Shown here piece after piece: positions 34,830-42,811 of a stretch of 64,000 nucleotides of DNA (within the stretch, counting starts at the first letter, position 1; every line of letters begins with the position of its first letter). The notes beneath the pieces are model-generated. The model did not search any database. It was not told where the DNA came from and worked only from the letters and a program-made list of their open reading frames with translations. The DNA is from Lachnospiraceae bacterium. Lineage in GTDB: Bacteria; Bacillota; Clostridia; Lachnospirales; Lachnospiraceae. The stretch covers positions 33,645 to 97,644 of the forward strand of contig CAJTDD010000020.1 in the NCBI GenBank assembly GCA_910574885.1, read 5' to 3'. The position numbers and the translations under genes were made by a program.

Positions 34830-35366
34830 ATGGGACCGATTTCAAGAGTGAATGCCAGGCCGATAGATCCGTATTTGCAGTGGAGAGAAAGGATGGAAGA
34901 GAAGAAGGCTGAAAAAGAGAAGTATGCAGGCTCTCAAGATTTGAAGACATCTAAGACTGAGAAGGAGTCTGGTTTTGCCAAAGGGGCCGGGAATGTTCCG
35001 GGACAGCGTATAAGAGATGAATATGTTCCGGGACCAGACAGAACTCCGGAATCCGGAAAACTTCCGGAAAGTGGGGAAGAGCCGGATAAGGCTGCAAAGA
35101 AGGCGGACGGGATGGAACCGGATAAGGCTGCAAAGAAGGCGGACGGGAAGAAGACGGAAAGGTACATGGGAAGCACAGATAAGGTTGACCGTGAGATTGA
35201 GAAGCTAAAGAAGCGGAAAAGTGAGCTGGAAGGGCAACTTAGGATGGAACAGGACGAAAGCAAGGTTCAGAGTTTAGAGCGGGAGCTTGCACAGGTGGAA
35301 AGAGAACTGAGTCAGAAAGACAACGACGGGTATAGGCGCCGGCATATGGTGATGACGAAGATGTGA
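34830..35366 (+). CDS. charged coiled-coil protein of unknown function
   Basis: 178 aa, not recognised. It is very rich in K, E, D and G. A 12-residue unit (EPDKAAKKADGM/K) is repeated twice in tandem near residues 84-108. The C-terminal ~60 residues (DREIEKLKKRKSELEGQL onward) form a coiled coil. There is no signal peptide or membrane segment. AGGAGGG precedes the ATG. It follows the kinase gene by 113 bp and is followed by a strong terminator. Confidence 0.65.
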   Translation: MGPISRVNARPIDPYLQWRERMEEKKAEKEKYAGSQDLKTSKTEKESGFAKGAGNVPGQRIRDEYVPGPDRTPESGKLPESGEEPDKAAKKADGMEPDKAAKKADGKKTERYMGSTDKVDREIEKLKKRKSELEGQLRMEQDESKVQSLERELAQVERELSQKDNDGYRRRHMVMTKM

Positions 35367-35382
35367 CCGGTTGGATAAGCGT

Positions 35383-35436
35383 GGGGTGTTGCAAAATGCG
35401 GCTTATATAGAGCTGTTTTGCAGCACCCCTCTTTTG
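35383..35436 (+). terminator. intrinsic terminator
   Basis: Stem GGGGTGTTGCAAAA/TTTTGCAGCACCCC with one mismatch and a 19-nt loop, followed by TCTTTTG, after the coiled-coil gene. Confidence 0.85.
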
Positions 35437-35450
35437 ATAGATGAAAGGAT

Positions 35451-35478
35451 TTTACTTCAAGTAAAAATGCGGTATAAT
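35451..35478 (+). promoter_or_regulatory. predicted promoter of the TfoX-C gene
   Basis: TTTACT (35451-35456), a 16-bp spacer and TATAAT (35473-35478). Confidence 0.5.
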
Positions 35479-35496
35479 GAATTTATTCATTGTGCT

Positions 35497-35533
35497 AGTG
35501 TGCTGCCTGAATATAATGCAGACAGCACACTTG
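35497..35533. repeat. leader hairpin with dispersed 25-bp sequence
   Basis: Inverted repeat AGTGTGCTG (35497-35505)/CAGCACACT (35523-35531) in the TfoX-C leader. The stretch 35509-35533 matches 1182-1206 at 23 of 25 positions, including 17 identical bases from GAATATAATGCAGACAG. Confidence 0.65.
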
Positions 35534-35561
35534 TATCAGAGTTGCGGCAGGAGGGAGAAAA

Positions 35562-35819
35562 ATGGCGGAATTAACATCTATGAGGAACATTGGCAAGGAG
35601 ATGGCAAAGAAGCTGACATCGGTCGGAATTGATTCTCCTGAGAAACTGGCTGAGTCGGGTGCAAAACAGGCATTTTTGAAGCTGAAAATGGCATACCCGA
35701 ACGTATGCCTGGTACATCTCTATGCGCTTGAGGGAGCAGTTGAGAATATAGAATTTAACAGCCTTTCGGAAGAGAAGAAAAAAGAGTTGAAGGAGTTCAG
35801 CGAATTTTTAAAGGGATAG
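35562..35819 (+). CDS. TfoX C-terminal domain protein
   Basis: 85 aa made of the TfoX/Sxy C-terminal helical domain alone: LTSMRNIGKEMAKKLTSVGI, SPEKLAESGAKQAFLKL and a conserved CLVHLYALEGAVEN. The helix-hairpin-helix-like fold is found alone in many Firmicutes, where its role is unknown; the competence function of full TfoX should not be assumed. GGAGGG precedes the ATG. Confidence 0.85.
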   Translation: MAELTSMRNIGKEMAKKLTSVGIDSPEKLAESGAKQAFLKLKMAYPNVCLVHLYALEGAVENIEFNSLSEEKKKELKEFSEFLKG

Positions 35820-35833
35820 CCGCAAAAGGACAG

Positions 35834-36991
35834 CTATCCTTCAAAAGAACATCTTACGGCAAGGATTTCAATTCCTAAAATTCCATATAGGATATACAAG
35901 AACCATGGCACGGTTCCCAACAATCCTGCGATTAAAACAAGAGCCGCAGGTACGATATATTTCCTCGGATGATGCCAGAGGTCGCTTTCAATTTTCCAGT
36001 TCTTGATTGGATAGGACCATTCTAACCAGACAGAACCGACTGCGCCCTGCAGTGCGAAGAAGACTGCCATGAGGAAGGCATCCATACCGAGACTTCCCAA
36101 CCGGGCGGCAAGGCTTAACAGGAAGATGATATCTACTGACAGATTCACGCCGAAGATAAAGACACAGTATGAGACACAGAATAATCGTTTCTGTCCGGGC
36201 AGAAAACGAACCGCCTGATTGAGCGAAGGGTCGCAGGAGAGCAGGGTGCACAGGGGTGTGTTCATGGAGAGAATCCCAAGGCCGATTGGCAGTATGAATC
36301 CCGGCTCTGTATTGCCGAACAGTAATGGAAGCACACAGGCAATCCCGCACATGGCGGCAGTGTTGACAAGGTAGTTTTTATGTGCCGTCAGATAGCGGAA
36401 GAAGTATTTCCACATGTATGCACAGCCGCTCTTCTGGGGCGTCAGCCTTGCTGCATGGACAGTCTGCCAAGGGGACTGCCTACCGGATGACTGCCCCATA
36501 TAGAATGGTTTTGCGAAAACACGATGCAATGGGAGAAAGAACCTGTAAGCATCCATATTTCTTAAAAGAACAAATATAAGGCTTGGAAGGAAGACCCCAT
36601 TCAGCGCGCAAAGTACGCTCACAATCAGTTCCGGCAGATTGCGGTCAGAGACAGCAAACACAGCAGACCAGAGCATTGTAGTTTTCGTAATGAGCGTATA
36701 AATGCCCAGCATCCCCACATAGCCAGAGATAAACTCCTTTCCAACGAACGGGAGCATCAGCATATGTTTCAGCTGTCCCGCGTGGTCGGAGGAGGAAAGA
36801 GCCTGCCACATAATCCCGGCAGTAAATACGGTGGTCATCACATACAGGACGGACGGGGCAATCCTGACCTGAAGTCCGGTAATATGCAGGCTGTAGAATA
36901 AGATGATTTCAGTAAAAACCGTCTTGCCGAGCCTTTCATACCTTGCCCCGAATAATTTCTTTGCAAATGCTTTATAAATGTGTTTCTTCAT
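35834..36991 (-). CDS. ABC transporter membrane subunit (unusual permease)
   Basis: 385-aa membrane protein with ten or so hydrophobic segments. The start is ATG 36991 after GGGAGG, overlapping the end of the ATPase gene by 20 bp. I do not recognise a named family, but translation coupling with the ATPase shows it is the transport partner. The operon order is small membrane protein, ATPase, permease. Cargo unknown. Confidence 0.75.
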   Translation of the reverse strand: MKKHIYKAFAKKLFGARYERLGKTVFTEIILFYSLHITGLQVRIAPSVLYVMTTVFTAGIMWQALSSSDHAGQLKHMLMLPFVGKEFISGYVGMLGIYTLITKTTMLWSAVFAVSDRNLPELIVSVLCALNGVFLPSLIFVLLRNMDAYRFFLPLHRVFAKPFYMGQSSGRQSPWQTVHAARLTPQKSGCAYMWKYFFRYLTAHKNYLVNTAAMCGIACVLPLLFGNTEPGFILPIGLGILSMNTPLCTLLSCDPSLNQAVRFLPGQKRLFCVSYCVFIFGVNLSVDIIFLLSLAARLGSLGMDAFLMAVFFALQGAVGSVWLEWSYPIKNWKIESDLWHHPRKYIVPAALVLIAGLLGTVPWFLYILYGILGIEILAVRCSFEG

Positions 36992-37682
36992 GCAGCGCCT
37001 CCCTGATTTTTGCTGTATCGATTTCTTCTTGTTCAAAATTCTTCTGTATTTTTCCGTTTTCCAAAACCAGCACCCGGTCAGAGGTCAGGGTGACGCTTTC
37101 TAATATGTGGGAAGAAAACAGGACGGTTCCATGTTCTTTATAACCGGCAATCAACTGGTACAAATACTCCGTACTGGCAAAGTCCAGTCCGTTTACCGGT
37201 TCGTCAAGAAGAAGAAGCTCCGGCTTCAATGCAAATGCAGTGATTAAGAAAGCCTTCTTCTGATTGCCCATCGACAAATCCTTTAGCAGCATATCCGTAT
37301 ACTCCCCGAAATGGAATCCTTCGACGAGACAGGACACGTCGGGAATCTTCTGCCCATACGCCGCGAATACATAGGACAGATATTCCCAAAACGTAAAGTA
37401 CTGAAAGGAGTGGTCTTCTGCAAAGACGGTATAGCGGCGCAGCTTGAAATCCGGGTTCCGGAATGTGGATTCGCATCCGTCCACCAGAATCCGGTCTGCA
37501 TGAAAATGTGGATGCAGACCGGAGAGCAGGTTCAGGAAGGTGGTCTTTCCGGCGCCGTTCAGCCCGATTAGCCCAATCGCTTCATGGGCGTTGATTTCTA
37601 TGGAAAAATCAGTCAGTATATGCTTTCCCGGGCGATACCATGCCCGAAGGTTTTGGATCGATAACAATGGTGGGCGGTTCAT
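36972..37682 (-). CDS. ABC transporter ATP-binding protein
   Basis: 236 aa from ATG 37682 (MNRPPLLSIQNLRAWYRPG), which has AAGGAG upstream. Walker A GLNGAGKTT, signature-like LSMGNQKKAFL, Walker B LLLLDEPVNGLD and the H switch SSH are present. The degenerate signature resembles BcrA-type and bacteriocin-immunity ATPases. It begins 1 bp after the small membrane protein gene. Confidence 0.9.
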   Translation of the reverse strand: MNRPPLLSIQNLRAWYRPGKHILTDFSIEINAHEAIGLIGLNGAGKTTFLNLLSGLHPHFHADRILVDGCESTFRNPDFKLRRYTVFAEDHSFQYFTFWEYLSYVFAAYGQKIPDVSCLVEGFHFGEYTDMLLKDLSMGNQKKAFLITAFALKPELLLLDEPVNGLDFASTEYLYQLIAGYKEHGTVLFSSHILESVTLTSDRVLVLENGKIQKNFEQEEIDTAKIREALHEETHL

Positions 37683-37683
37683 A

Positions 37684-37863
37684 CTATTTTTCTCCTTTGT
37701 CCTGTTCTTTTTTCTTCTTCCACATGGTTCGGGCGGAAAACAGGAAAACGCCGCCAAGGATCAGGTATAGACCGGTCATTTCCAGATTTCCGGAAATTCC
37801 ACAGTAGATTGCGGCGGCCAGCCAGATGAGAGCGATAAAACTTCGGATATAAATGTGACGCAT
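37684..37863 (-). CDS. small two-helix membrane protein
   Basis: 59 aa from ATG 37863 with AAGGAGG upstream: RSFIALIWLAAAIYCGISG and GLYLILGGVFLFSA are two transmembrane helices, then a lysine-rich tail. It precedes the ATPase by 1 bp and probably belongs to the transporter complex. No family recognised. Confidence 0.7.
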   Translation of the reverse strand: MRHIYIRSFIALIWLAAAIYCGISGNLEMTGLYLILGGVFLFSARTMWKKKKEQDKGEK

Positions 37864-37897
37864 GATAAAGTCCTCCTTGCTTGAATGAATGATTTTA

Positions 37898-37918
37898 ACT
37901 TTGTTTGCGTAACAAAGT
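37898..37918. promoter_or_regulatory. operator-like palindrome over a promoter
   Basis: ACTTTGTT-TGCGT-AACAAAGT, a perfect 8-bp inverted repeat. It overlaps the -10 box of a predicted minus-strand promoter (TTGGCA at 37945-37940, 18-bp spacer, TATACT at 37921-37916). A dimeric repressor such as a GntR-type protein would fit, but none is encoded nearby. Confidence 0.55.
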
Positions 37919-37925
37919 ATAACTG

Positions 37926-37969
37926 AAAAACCTACCGTCTGCCAAAGTGTCCGCAAACGGTAGGTTTTT
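37926..37969. terminator. bidirectional intrinsic terminator
   Basis: AAAAACCTACCGT/ACGGTAGGTTTTT with an 18-nt loop. It ends the kinase operon read from 40000; the -35 box for the following transporter operon lies inside its loop region. Confidence 0.85.
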
Positions 37970-37982
37970 GTCCATGAAATTT

Positions 37983-39284
37983 TTAACCGATCCCCTTATA
38001 GGAGAGTGTGGCGACTGCCCGGAACAGGCTGCCGTCATAGGAGGTCTGCACCATGCCGTCATATTTTTCAGCGGCAGTCTGCGCGCTCTTTAAGCCCCAG
38101 CCATGCAAGCCATGCTCCGTCTTTGTGGACAGGAGCGTCCCGTCTTTTACCTGAATTCCCCCGTCATAGGAGTTCTCTGTCTTTATGACGATCATCTGAT
38201 GGATGCGCCGTATGGTCAGGGAGACGAAGCGTTGTTCCGGTACGGAAACATTGCCTGCTGCTTCTAAAGCATTGTCCAACAGGTTTCCAAGAATGGCGCA
38301 GAGGTCAGCGCTGCGGATATTGGTATTGCGGGGAAATTCCACCTGCACATCCATCCGTATCCGTTTTTCTGAAGCCGCCGCCATTTTGCTGTTAATCAGA
38401 TAGTCGATGGCGGTATCTCCTGTCCATACCGTATCCGCCATCTCCCGAAGCGGCTCCCAGAGATTGTCCAGATATTCTACCGCCTCTGCATAGTCTTCAC
38501 GGGCAAGGAATTGCCGCAGCGTGCCCATGTGGTTATGAAAATCATGGAACAATTTTGCATTCACAGTGTAACTGCGGTTCAGCGCTGTATAGTCCCGTTC
38601 TAAAAGTTCGGCCTGGCCGGATTTCAGCCTGGCAAGCTCTTTTTCCATTACATACTGGCGGTTGAGATTGAGTACCAGTACGGACATCATCAGGATGACG
38701 GACAGAATCACCCACATATAGAGCGTGTCACTGGGGATGGGGAGTATGGTCTGATTCCCCAGTGTAACGACGGCGAGAAATCCGGTAAGCGCGATAGCAG
38801 AAGCCAGACGGAACGCCTCCTGTCCGGTCATTTCCGGTTTCCTAATTACGAAAAATGTAAGCAGTATCAGGAGCAGATTCAAGATCCAGGCAGCCCAATG
38901 GATGTTGAGAGGCGCACTTACTGAAAAAATATTGGATTTCAGCAGGATTCCCATGCCTGCCCATATCAAAAACTGCCAGAAGGTAACGGCAATCTTATAG
39001 AAAATGCTGATGAACAGGCACATCCGTATCTCTGCTTCCTGCATCCGGCTGGCGCATAAGGCCGTCCAGAGGATGACCAGCGCTAATTGGTAAAAAGGAA
39101 CCGCAGCCGTATTGCTTAGAGAATAGATACCGGCTGTGATTACGGCGATACCCGCCGCCCCGGCCAGGATTTCGGCTGCTTTCGGGCGTCCTGCGCTAAG
39201 AAGCCTGTGGATGAAGTAGAAGCAGACTGCGGCGCGCAGGCTGTCGGAGGCAATGGTTGAAAATATCATCATAAAGCCTGTCAT
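37983..39284 (-). CDS. GHKL sensor histidine kinase
   Basis: 433 aa with about six N-terminal membrane helices, then a phosphoacceptor segment AKLFHDFHNHMGTLRQFL. The GHKL ATPase has ADLCAILGNLLDNALEAA and a G box region GLHGWGLKSA. It overlaps the response regulator gene by 4 bp (ATGA). It is a third, distinct module, distant in sequence from the kinase at 33415. Confidence 0.86.
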   Translation of the reverse strand: MTGFMMIFSTIASDSLRAAVCFYFIHRLLSAGRPKAAEILAGAAGIAVITAGIYSLSNTAAVPFYQLALVILWTALCASRMQEAEIRMCLFISIFYKIAVTFWQFLIWAGMGILLKSNIFSVSAPLNIHWAAWILNLLLILLTFFVIRKPEMTGQEAFRLASAIALTGFLAVVTLGNQTILPIPSDTLYMWVILSVILMMSVLVLNLNRQYVMEKELARLKSGQAELLERDYTALNRSYTVNAKLFHDFHNHMGTLRQFLAREDYAEAVEYLDNLWEPLREMADTVWTGDTAIDYLINSKMAAASEKRIRMDVQVEFPRNTNIRSADLCAILGNLLDNALEAAGNVSVPEQRFVSLTIRRIHQMIVIKTENSYDGGIQVKDGTLLSTKTEHGLHGWGLKSAQTAAEKYDGMVQTSYDGSLFRAVATLSYKGIG

Positions 39285-40000
39285 AGATGCATCCCCCAGT
39301 AACGGTTGATCTGCTCTTTGACTTCCTGCAAATGAGAACGGCTGACAGGGAGGGCAGTTCCGTTTTTTAATACTGCCATGCCGGAATTTATCTGCATGAT
39401 GTGTATGAGGTTGGCGATGCGGCCGCGGTCAATGAAGATGAATTCTTCGGAGCCGAGTTCTTCATAGACTTGCTGTAAGGAGCGGCGTACTTTGGACGTA
39501 CCGGCGGCGGTGACGATGTTTACATTTTTCCCGTCGCGTTCAAGGTAAAGGATATCCTTATAGGGAATCCGTTCAAGACGGCTGCCGGCCTTTATGGTAT
39601 AGGTCTTTCCCTCTTCTAACGCAAGTAATTTCAGGGCGTCAGTGATTGCCAGACGAAGGCGTTTCCCGATATCATTTTTGGGCACATAGCGGAAGATTGA
39701 CAGCTCGAAAGCATCTATGGCATACTCAATGTGGGACGTGATAAAGATAATCTTCACATCGGGAAGGAAAGGCTTGACGGCGGCTGCAAGCTCCATGCCG
39801 GAGGGACCCGGCATCTCGATATCTAAGAGGATCAGGTCATAGAAGAAACGGTCTTCCGTGATATCGTACAGAAGATTATCGCTTTTGGTATAGGTGTGGA
39901 TTTCTCCGGCAAAGCCAGATTCGTTCAGGCATTCTTGTGTGATCAGGGCGTTGGATTTGACGGTTGTTTCTTCGTCGTCGCAGATTGCTATGTGCAGCAT
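39281..40000 (-). CDS. LytTR response regulator
   Basis: 239 aa from ATG 40000 (MLHIAICDDEE), preceded by GAGGTG. The receiver aspartate is in DLILLDIEMPGPSG. The LytTR domain includes YKDILYLERDGKNVNIV and FIFIDRGRIANLIHI. It is co-transcribed with the kinase and probably controls the neighbouring small ABC operon; the latter is inference from position. Confidence 0.87.
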   Translation of the reverse strand: MLHIAICDDEETTVKSNALITQECLNESGFAGEIHTYTKSDNLLYDITEDRFFYDLILLDIEMPGPSGMELAAAVKPFLPDVKIIFITSHIEYAIDAFELSIFRYVPKNDIGKRLRLAITDALKLLALEEGKTYTIKAGSRLERIPYKDILYLERDGKNVNIVTAAGTSKVRRSLQQVYEELGSEEFIFIDRGRIANLIHIMQINSGMAVLKNGTALPVSRSHLQEVKEQINRYWGMHL

Positions 40001-40032
40001 GGGAATCACCTCGTTTCGCATGTTTTGGGGGT

Positions 40033-40062
40033 ATTATACTATACCTTATTTGACGAAGTCAA
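40033..40062 (-). promoter_or_regulatory. predicted promoter of LytTR/GHKL module 3
   Basis: Minus strand TTGACT (40062-40057), an 18-bp spacer and TATAAT (40038-40033). A short palindrome TTGACTTCGTCAA covers the -35 box. Confidence 0.65.
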
Positions 40063-40169
40063 CCCGCCCGAAGGGCATGGATTACGGTGCGCCCTTCGGG
40101 TATACCTTATCGGATGATAGTCCGCCCGCCCCGACAGGGGCATGGATTACGGCGCGCCCTTTGGGTATA
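40044..40169 (-). repeat. tandem duplication of a promoter-proximal unit
   Basis: Two units read on the minus strand, 40169-40105 (65 bp) and 40104-40044 (61 bp). Each starts TATACCC and ends ATAAGG. A 32-bp core (40073-40104 and 40138-40169) differs at only two positions. Each unit contains a small dyad before ATAAGG and can fold as CCCGAAGGGC/GCCCTTCGGG. It lies immediately upstream of the LytTR gene. Confidence 0.65.
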
Positions 40170-40232
40170 ATTTCAGGGGCGCTGTAGATTTTTTTAAAGA
40201 TTTGTGTAACATTTTCGGGGAGAATTCGTTAA

Positions 40233-40541
40233 ACAAATAAAGAGTGTGAAGTATGGGAAGAAAAAGCAGTCTATCTGTATCTCTATTCTCTCTGTCATGA
40301 CCATAGGCTTTCGGAGGATTTGATGCAGGAGACATTTCTCAGGGCGTTCTGTTCGATCGAGACTGCAGGGGAGGAACTGCTGCCATGGCTGCTTAGGGGC
40401 GCGAGGAATCTGTATCTGGATACATGGCGCAGGGAGAAACGGATGCGGCCGCAGAAGGGGCATGTCAGGCGCAAAGAAGAAACGGATGGGGCAGGCGCAG
40501 ATGGAAAAAATAGATTTGAAATCAGGGGAATGACCCTGTAA
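40233..40541 (+). pseudogene. ECF sigma factor fragment
   Basis: The frame is open from a stop at 40230. It reads EKAVYLYLYSLCHDHRLSEDLMQETFLRAFCSI and WLLRGARNLYLDTWRREKRM, the region 2 of an ECF sigma factor, given here as separate pieces. It has no ribosome site or proper start and stops after a short linker, with no region 4. Remnant of a sigma/anti-sigma pair. Confidence 0.65.
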
Positions 40542-40550
40542 AAAGGGAGG

Positions 40551-40584
40551 ATGCCGGGTCACTGCTATACGCAATGCCCGGCAT
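40551..40584. repeat. inverted repeat
   Basis: ATGCCGGG/CCCGGCAT with an 18-nt loop and no T tract, just after the sigma fragment. The rest of 40585-40777 holds only short broken frames and nothing I recognise. Confidence 0.4.
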
Positions 40585-40777
40585 GTATTATGAAAAAGTT
40601 TAATCAAAAATAGTTTAAAACTATCAGTAAATGGTCTGTATCTCGTCTCGAATTGCTTCGATGAATTTAGTATAAGCCAGACCTGTGAAGAAACCGTGTT
40701 GAAGAAATGAAGGTTTTTTGAAAGATGAATGAACAAATTATGAACAAGGATATATGGAAGATTTTGCCGTGAATAGG

Positions 40778-40806
40778 TTGGAAAAAATACGAAAATGATT
40801 TATACT
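40778..40806 (+). promoter_or_regulatory. predicted promoter of the glycosyltransferase gene
   Basis: TTGGAA (40778-40783), a 17-bp spacer and TATACT (40801-40806). Confidence 0.55.
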
Positions 40807-40883
40807 AAGCAAAGCATGGAATTATTCTGGGATTTTCTGGAATATTCTGTGTGTGTATGATTGTAGTAGGAGGAAAGAAGGTA

Positions 40884-41900
40884 ATGAAGTATATTTCATT
40901 TGCAATCCCGTGTTACAATTCACAGGATTATATGGAGCGGGCGATTGAAAGTATCCTGCCTGGCGGGGATGAGGTCGAGATTCTCATCGTAAACGACGGC
41001 TCTTCGGATCGTACGTCTGAAATCGCCCACGAATATATGGAAAAATACCCCGGAGTTGTCCGGGTGATAGATAAAGAAAACGGCGGCCATGGAGATGCGG
41101 TCAACGAGGGGCTTGGCGCTGCCCGGGGGAAATATTTTAAAGTGGTGGACAGCGACGACTGGGTAGACGAAGAGGCTTTATGCAGAATCTTGACGCTGCT
41201 TCGCAACCTTGACGATGAGGGTGAGCAGATTGATATGCTGATATCGAATTTTGTCTACGAGAAGGTGGGCGCGTCCCATAAGAAATGTGTCCATTACCGC
41301 AATGCGCTGCCTCAGGATGAGATTTTCAGGTGGGATGATATGGGGCATTTCCGTATGGACCAGTATATCCTGATGCATTCTGTGATTTACCGTACGGATT
41401 TGCTGAAACTGATTCAGTTAAGGCTGCCTAAGCATACCTTTTATGTGGATAATATTTATGTGTATTACCCGCTGCCCCATGTACGGAAGATTTATTATCT
41501 GGATGTGGATTTCTATCGGTATTTTATCGGCAGGGACGACCAGTCGGTGAATGAGAAGAACATGATTGCAAGGGCTGACCAGCAGATTTTTGTTACCAAG
41601 ACTATGATTGATATGTATGAGTTGAAGAAGATTTCCAGCAAGAAATTAAGGCAGTACATGGTCAATTATCTGGCGATTATGATGACGGTTTCTTCGATTA
41701 TTCTGATTCGTTCTAAGACGAAGGAAAATATTGAGAAGAAACGGGAATTGTGGAAGTATCTGAAAATGAAGGATTTTAAGGCGTATGTTAAGATACGTTA
41801 TGGGATTCTCGGGCAGACCATGAATATACCTGGAAAGTCCGGGCGGAAGATTTCGTCGCTTGTGTACAGCGTGGCGAGGCGGATTATCGGGTTCAACTGA
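40884..41900 (+). CDS. family 2 glycosyltransferase
   Basis: 338 aa from ATG 40884, which follows AGGAGG at a loose distance. The GT-A fold is clear: SFAIPCYNSQDYMERAIESI, LIVNDGSSDRTSEIA, the metal-binding DxD-type VVDSDDWVDEEAL. The C-terminal half lacks transmembrane helices, so it is a soluble or peripheral enzyme. It probably adds a sugar to a surface polysaccharide or lipid; donor and acceptor unknown. It stands alone, not in a polysaccharide cluster. Confidence 0.88.
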   Translation: MKYISFAIPCYNSQDYMERAIESILPGGDEVEILIVNDGSSDRTSEIAHEYMEKYPGVVRVIDKENGGHGDAVNEGLGAARGKYFKVVDSDDWVDEEALCRILTLLRNLDDEGEQIDMLISNFVYEKVGASHKKCVHYRNALPQDEIFRWDDMGHFRMDQYILMHSVIYRTDLLKLIQLRLPKHTFYVDNIYVYYPLPHVRKIYYLDVDFYRYFIGRDDQSVNEKNMIARADQQIFVTKTMIDMYELKKISSKKLRQYMVNYLAIMMTVSSIILIRSKTKENIEKKRELWKYLKMKDFKAYVKIRYGILGQTMNIPGKSGRKISSLVYSVARRIIGFN

Positions 41901-42034
41901 TTTCTTTTTGAGGGAGTCGGGCCGGAGGCTGCATAATTTGGCTTTTGTGTCACATACTAAAGGAGTACAGGGGAACCGTAGGATTATATCTGTGATGTTT
42001 GGCGGTTCTCAGAAAATAAAAAGGAGAATGTGAC

Positions 42035-42649
42035 ATGGCGGTTGAATTTCAGGCGAGTAAGACGAGAGAGAATCTAATGCGGGCGTTTGCCGGGGAGAGC
42101 CAGGCAAGGAATCGGTATACGTTTGCTGCGGATGCGGCAAAGAAACAGGGGCTTTATTCCATTCAGCAGGTGTTTTTATTTACGGCTGACCAGGAGCGCG
42201 CCCATGCGGAAAGGTATTATGATTTGCTAAAGAACCTGTCGGGAACGACGATTGAGATTTCGGGCGGATATCCGGTGGATCATTTTGATGATGTTGTGAA
42301 ATTGCTGAAGAAGGCGGAGCACAATGAGATGGAAGAGGCGGATGATGTGTATCAGGCGTTTGGAAATGTGGCGAAGGAAGAAGGATTTTTGGAGGCAGCG
42401 TCTGCATTTTACCAGATTGCGGAGGTGGAAGCGGTTCACGGCAGGAGGTTTAGGAAACTGGCGGAGTTGTTGGAGCAGAACAAGTATTTTGAGCGGGATA
42501 CAGAGGGGCAGTGGATGTGCATGAACTGCGGGCATATCCAGTCCGGGAAGATGGTTCCGCCTATGTGTCCCGTATGCCGGTATGAGAGGGGATACTTCAT
42601 TCCCGTAGAGATTGCCCCGTATCTTGGGTTCGATTTTTTGAAAAAGTAA
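42035..42649 (+). CDS. rbr: rubrerythrin
   Basis: 204-aa non-haem iron protein that reduces hydrogen peroxide in anaerobes. The N-terminal ferritin-like domain carries the diiron ligands (AGESQARNRY, FLFTADQERAHAERY, ASAFYQIAEVEAVHGRRF). A C-terminal rubredoxin domain carries CMNCGHIQSGKMVPPMCPVC. Size and motif order are standard. AAAAGGAG lies upstream of the ATG. Confidence 0.96.
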   Translation: MAVEFQASKTRENLMRAFAGESQARNRYTFAADAAKKQGLYSIQQVFLFTADQERAHAERYYDLLKNLSGTTIEISGGYPVDHFDDVVKLLKKAEHNEMEEADDVYQAFGNVAKEEGFLEAASAFYQIAEVEAVHGRRFRKLAELLEQNKYFERDTEGQWMCMNCGHIQSGKMVPPMCPVCRYERGYFIPVEIAPYLGFDFLKK

Positions 42650-42811
42650 TTTGAAGGTATTATTCCGGCAAATGGGAGATAAAGGCAAGACAGGCAAATA
42701 TTTTTAAGGAATCGGGAATAAGACTGGCGTTCTTTGGAATACATTACAGTGTAAATTACCGGATAGGTGAAAATGGAACTGTGGAAAATATTTGTGTGAA
42801 GAAGGGTTGAT

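Noticed and set aside
40674..40780. Short frames after the sigma fragment that could be an anti-sigma leftover
   Set aside because: Too short and interrupted; no recognisable zinc-binding motif.
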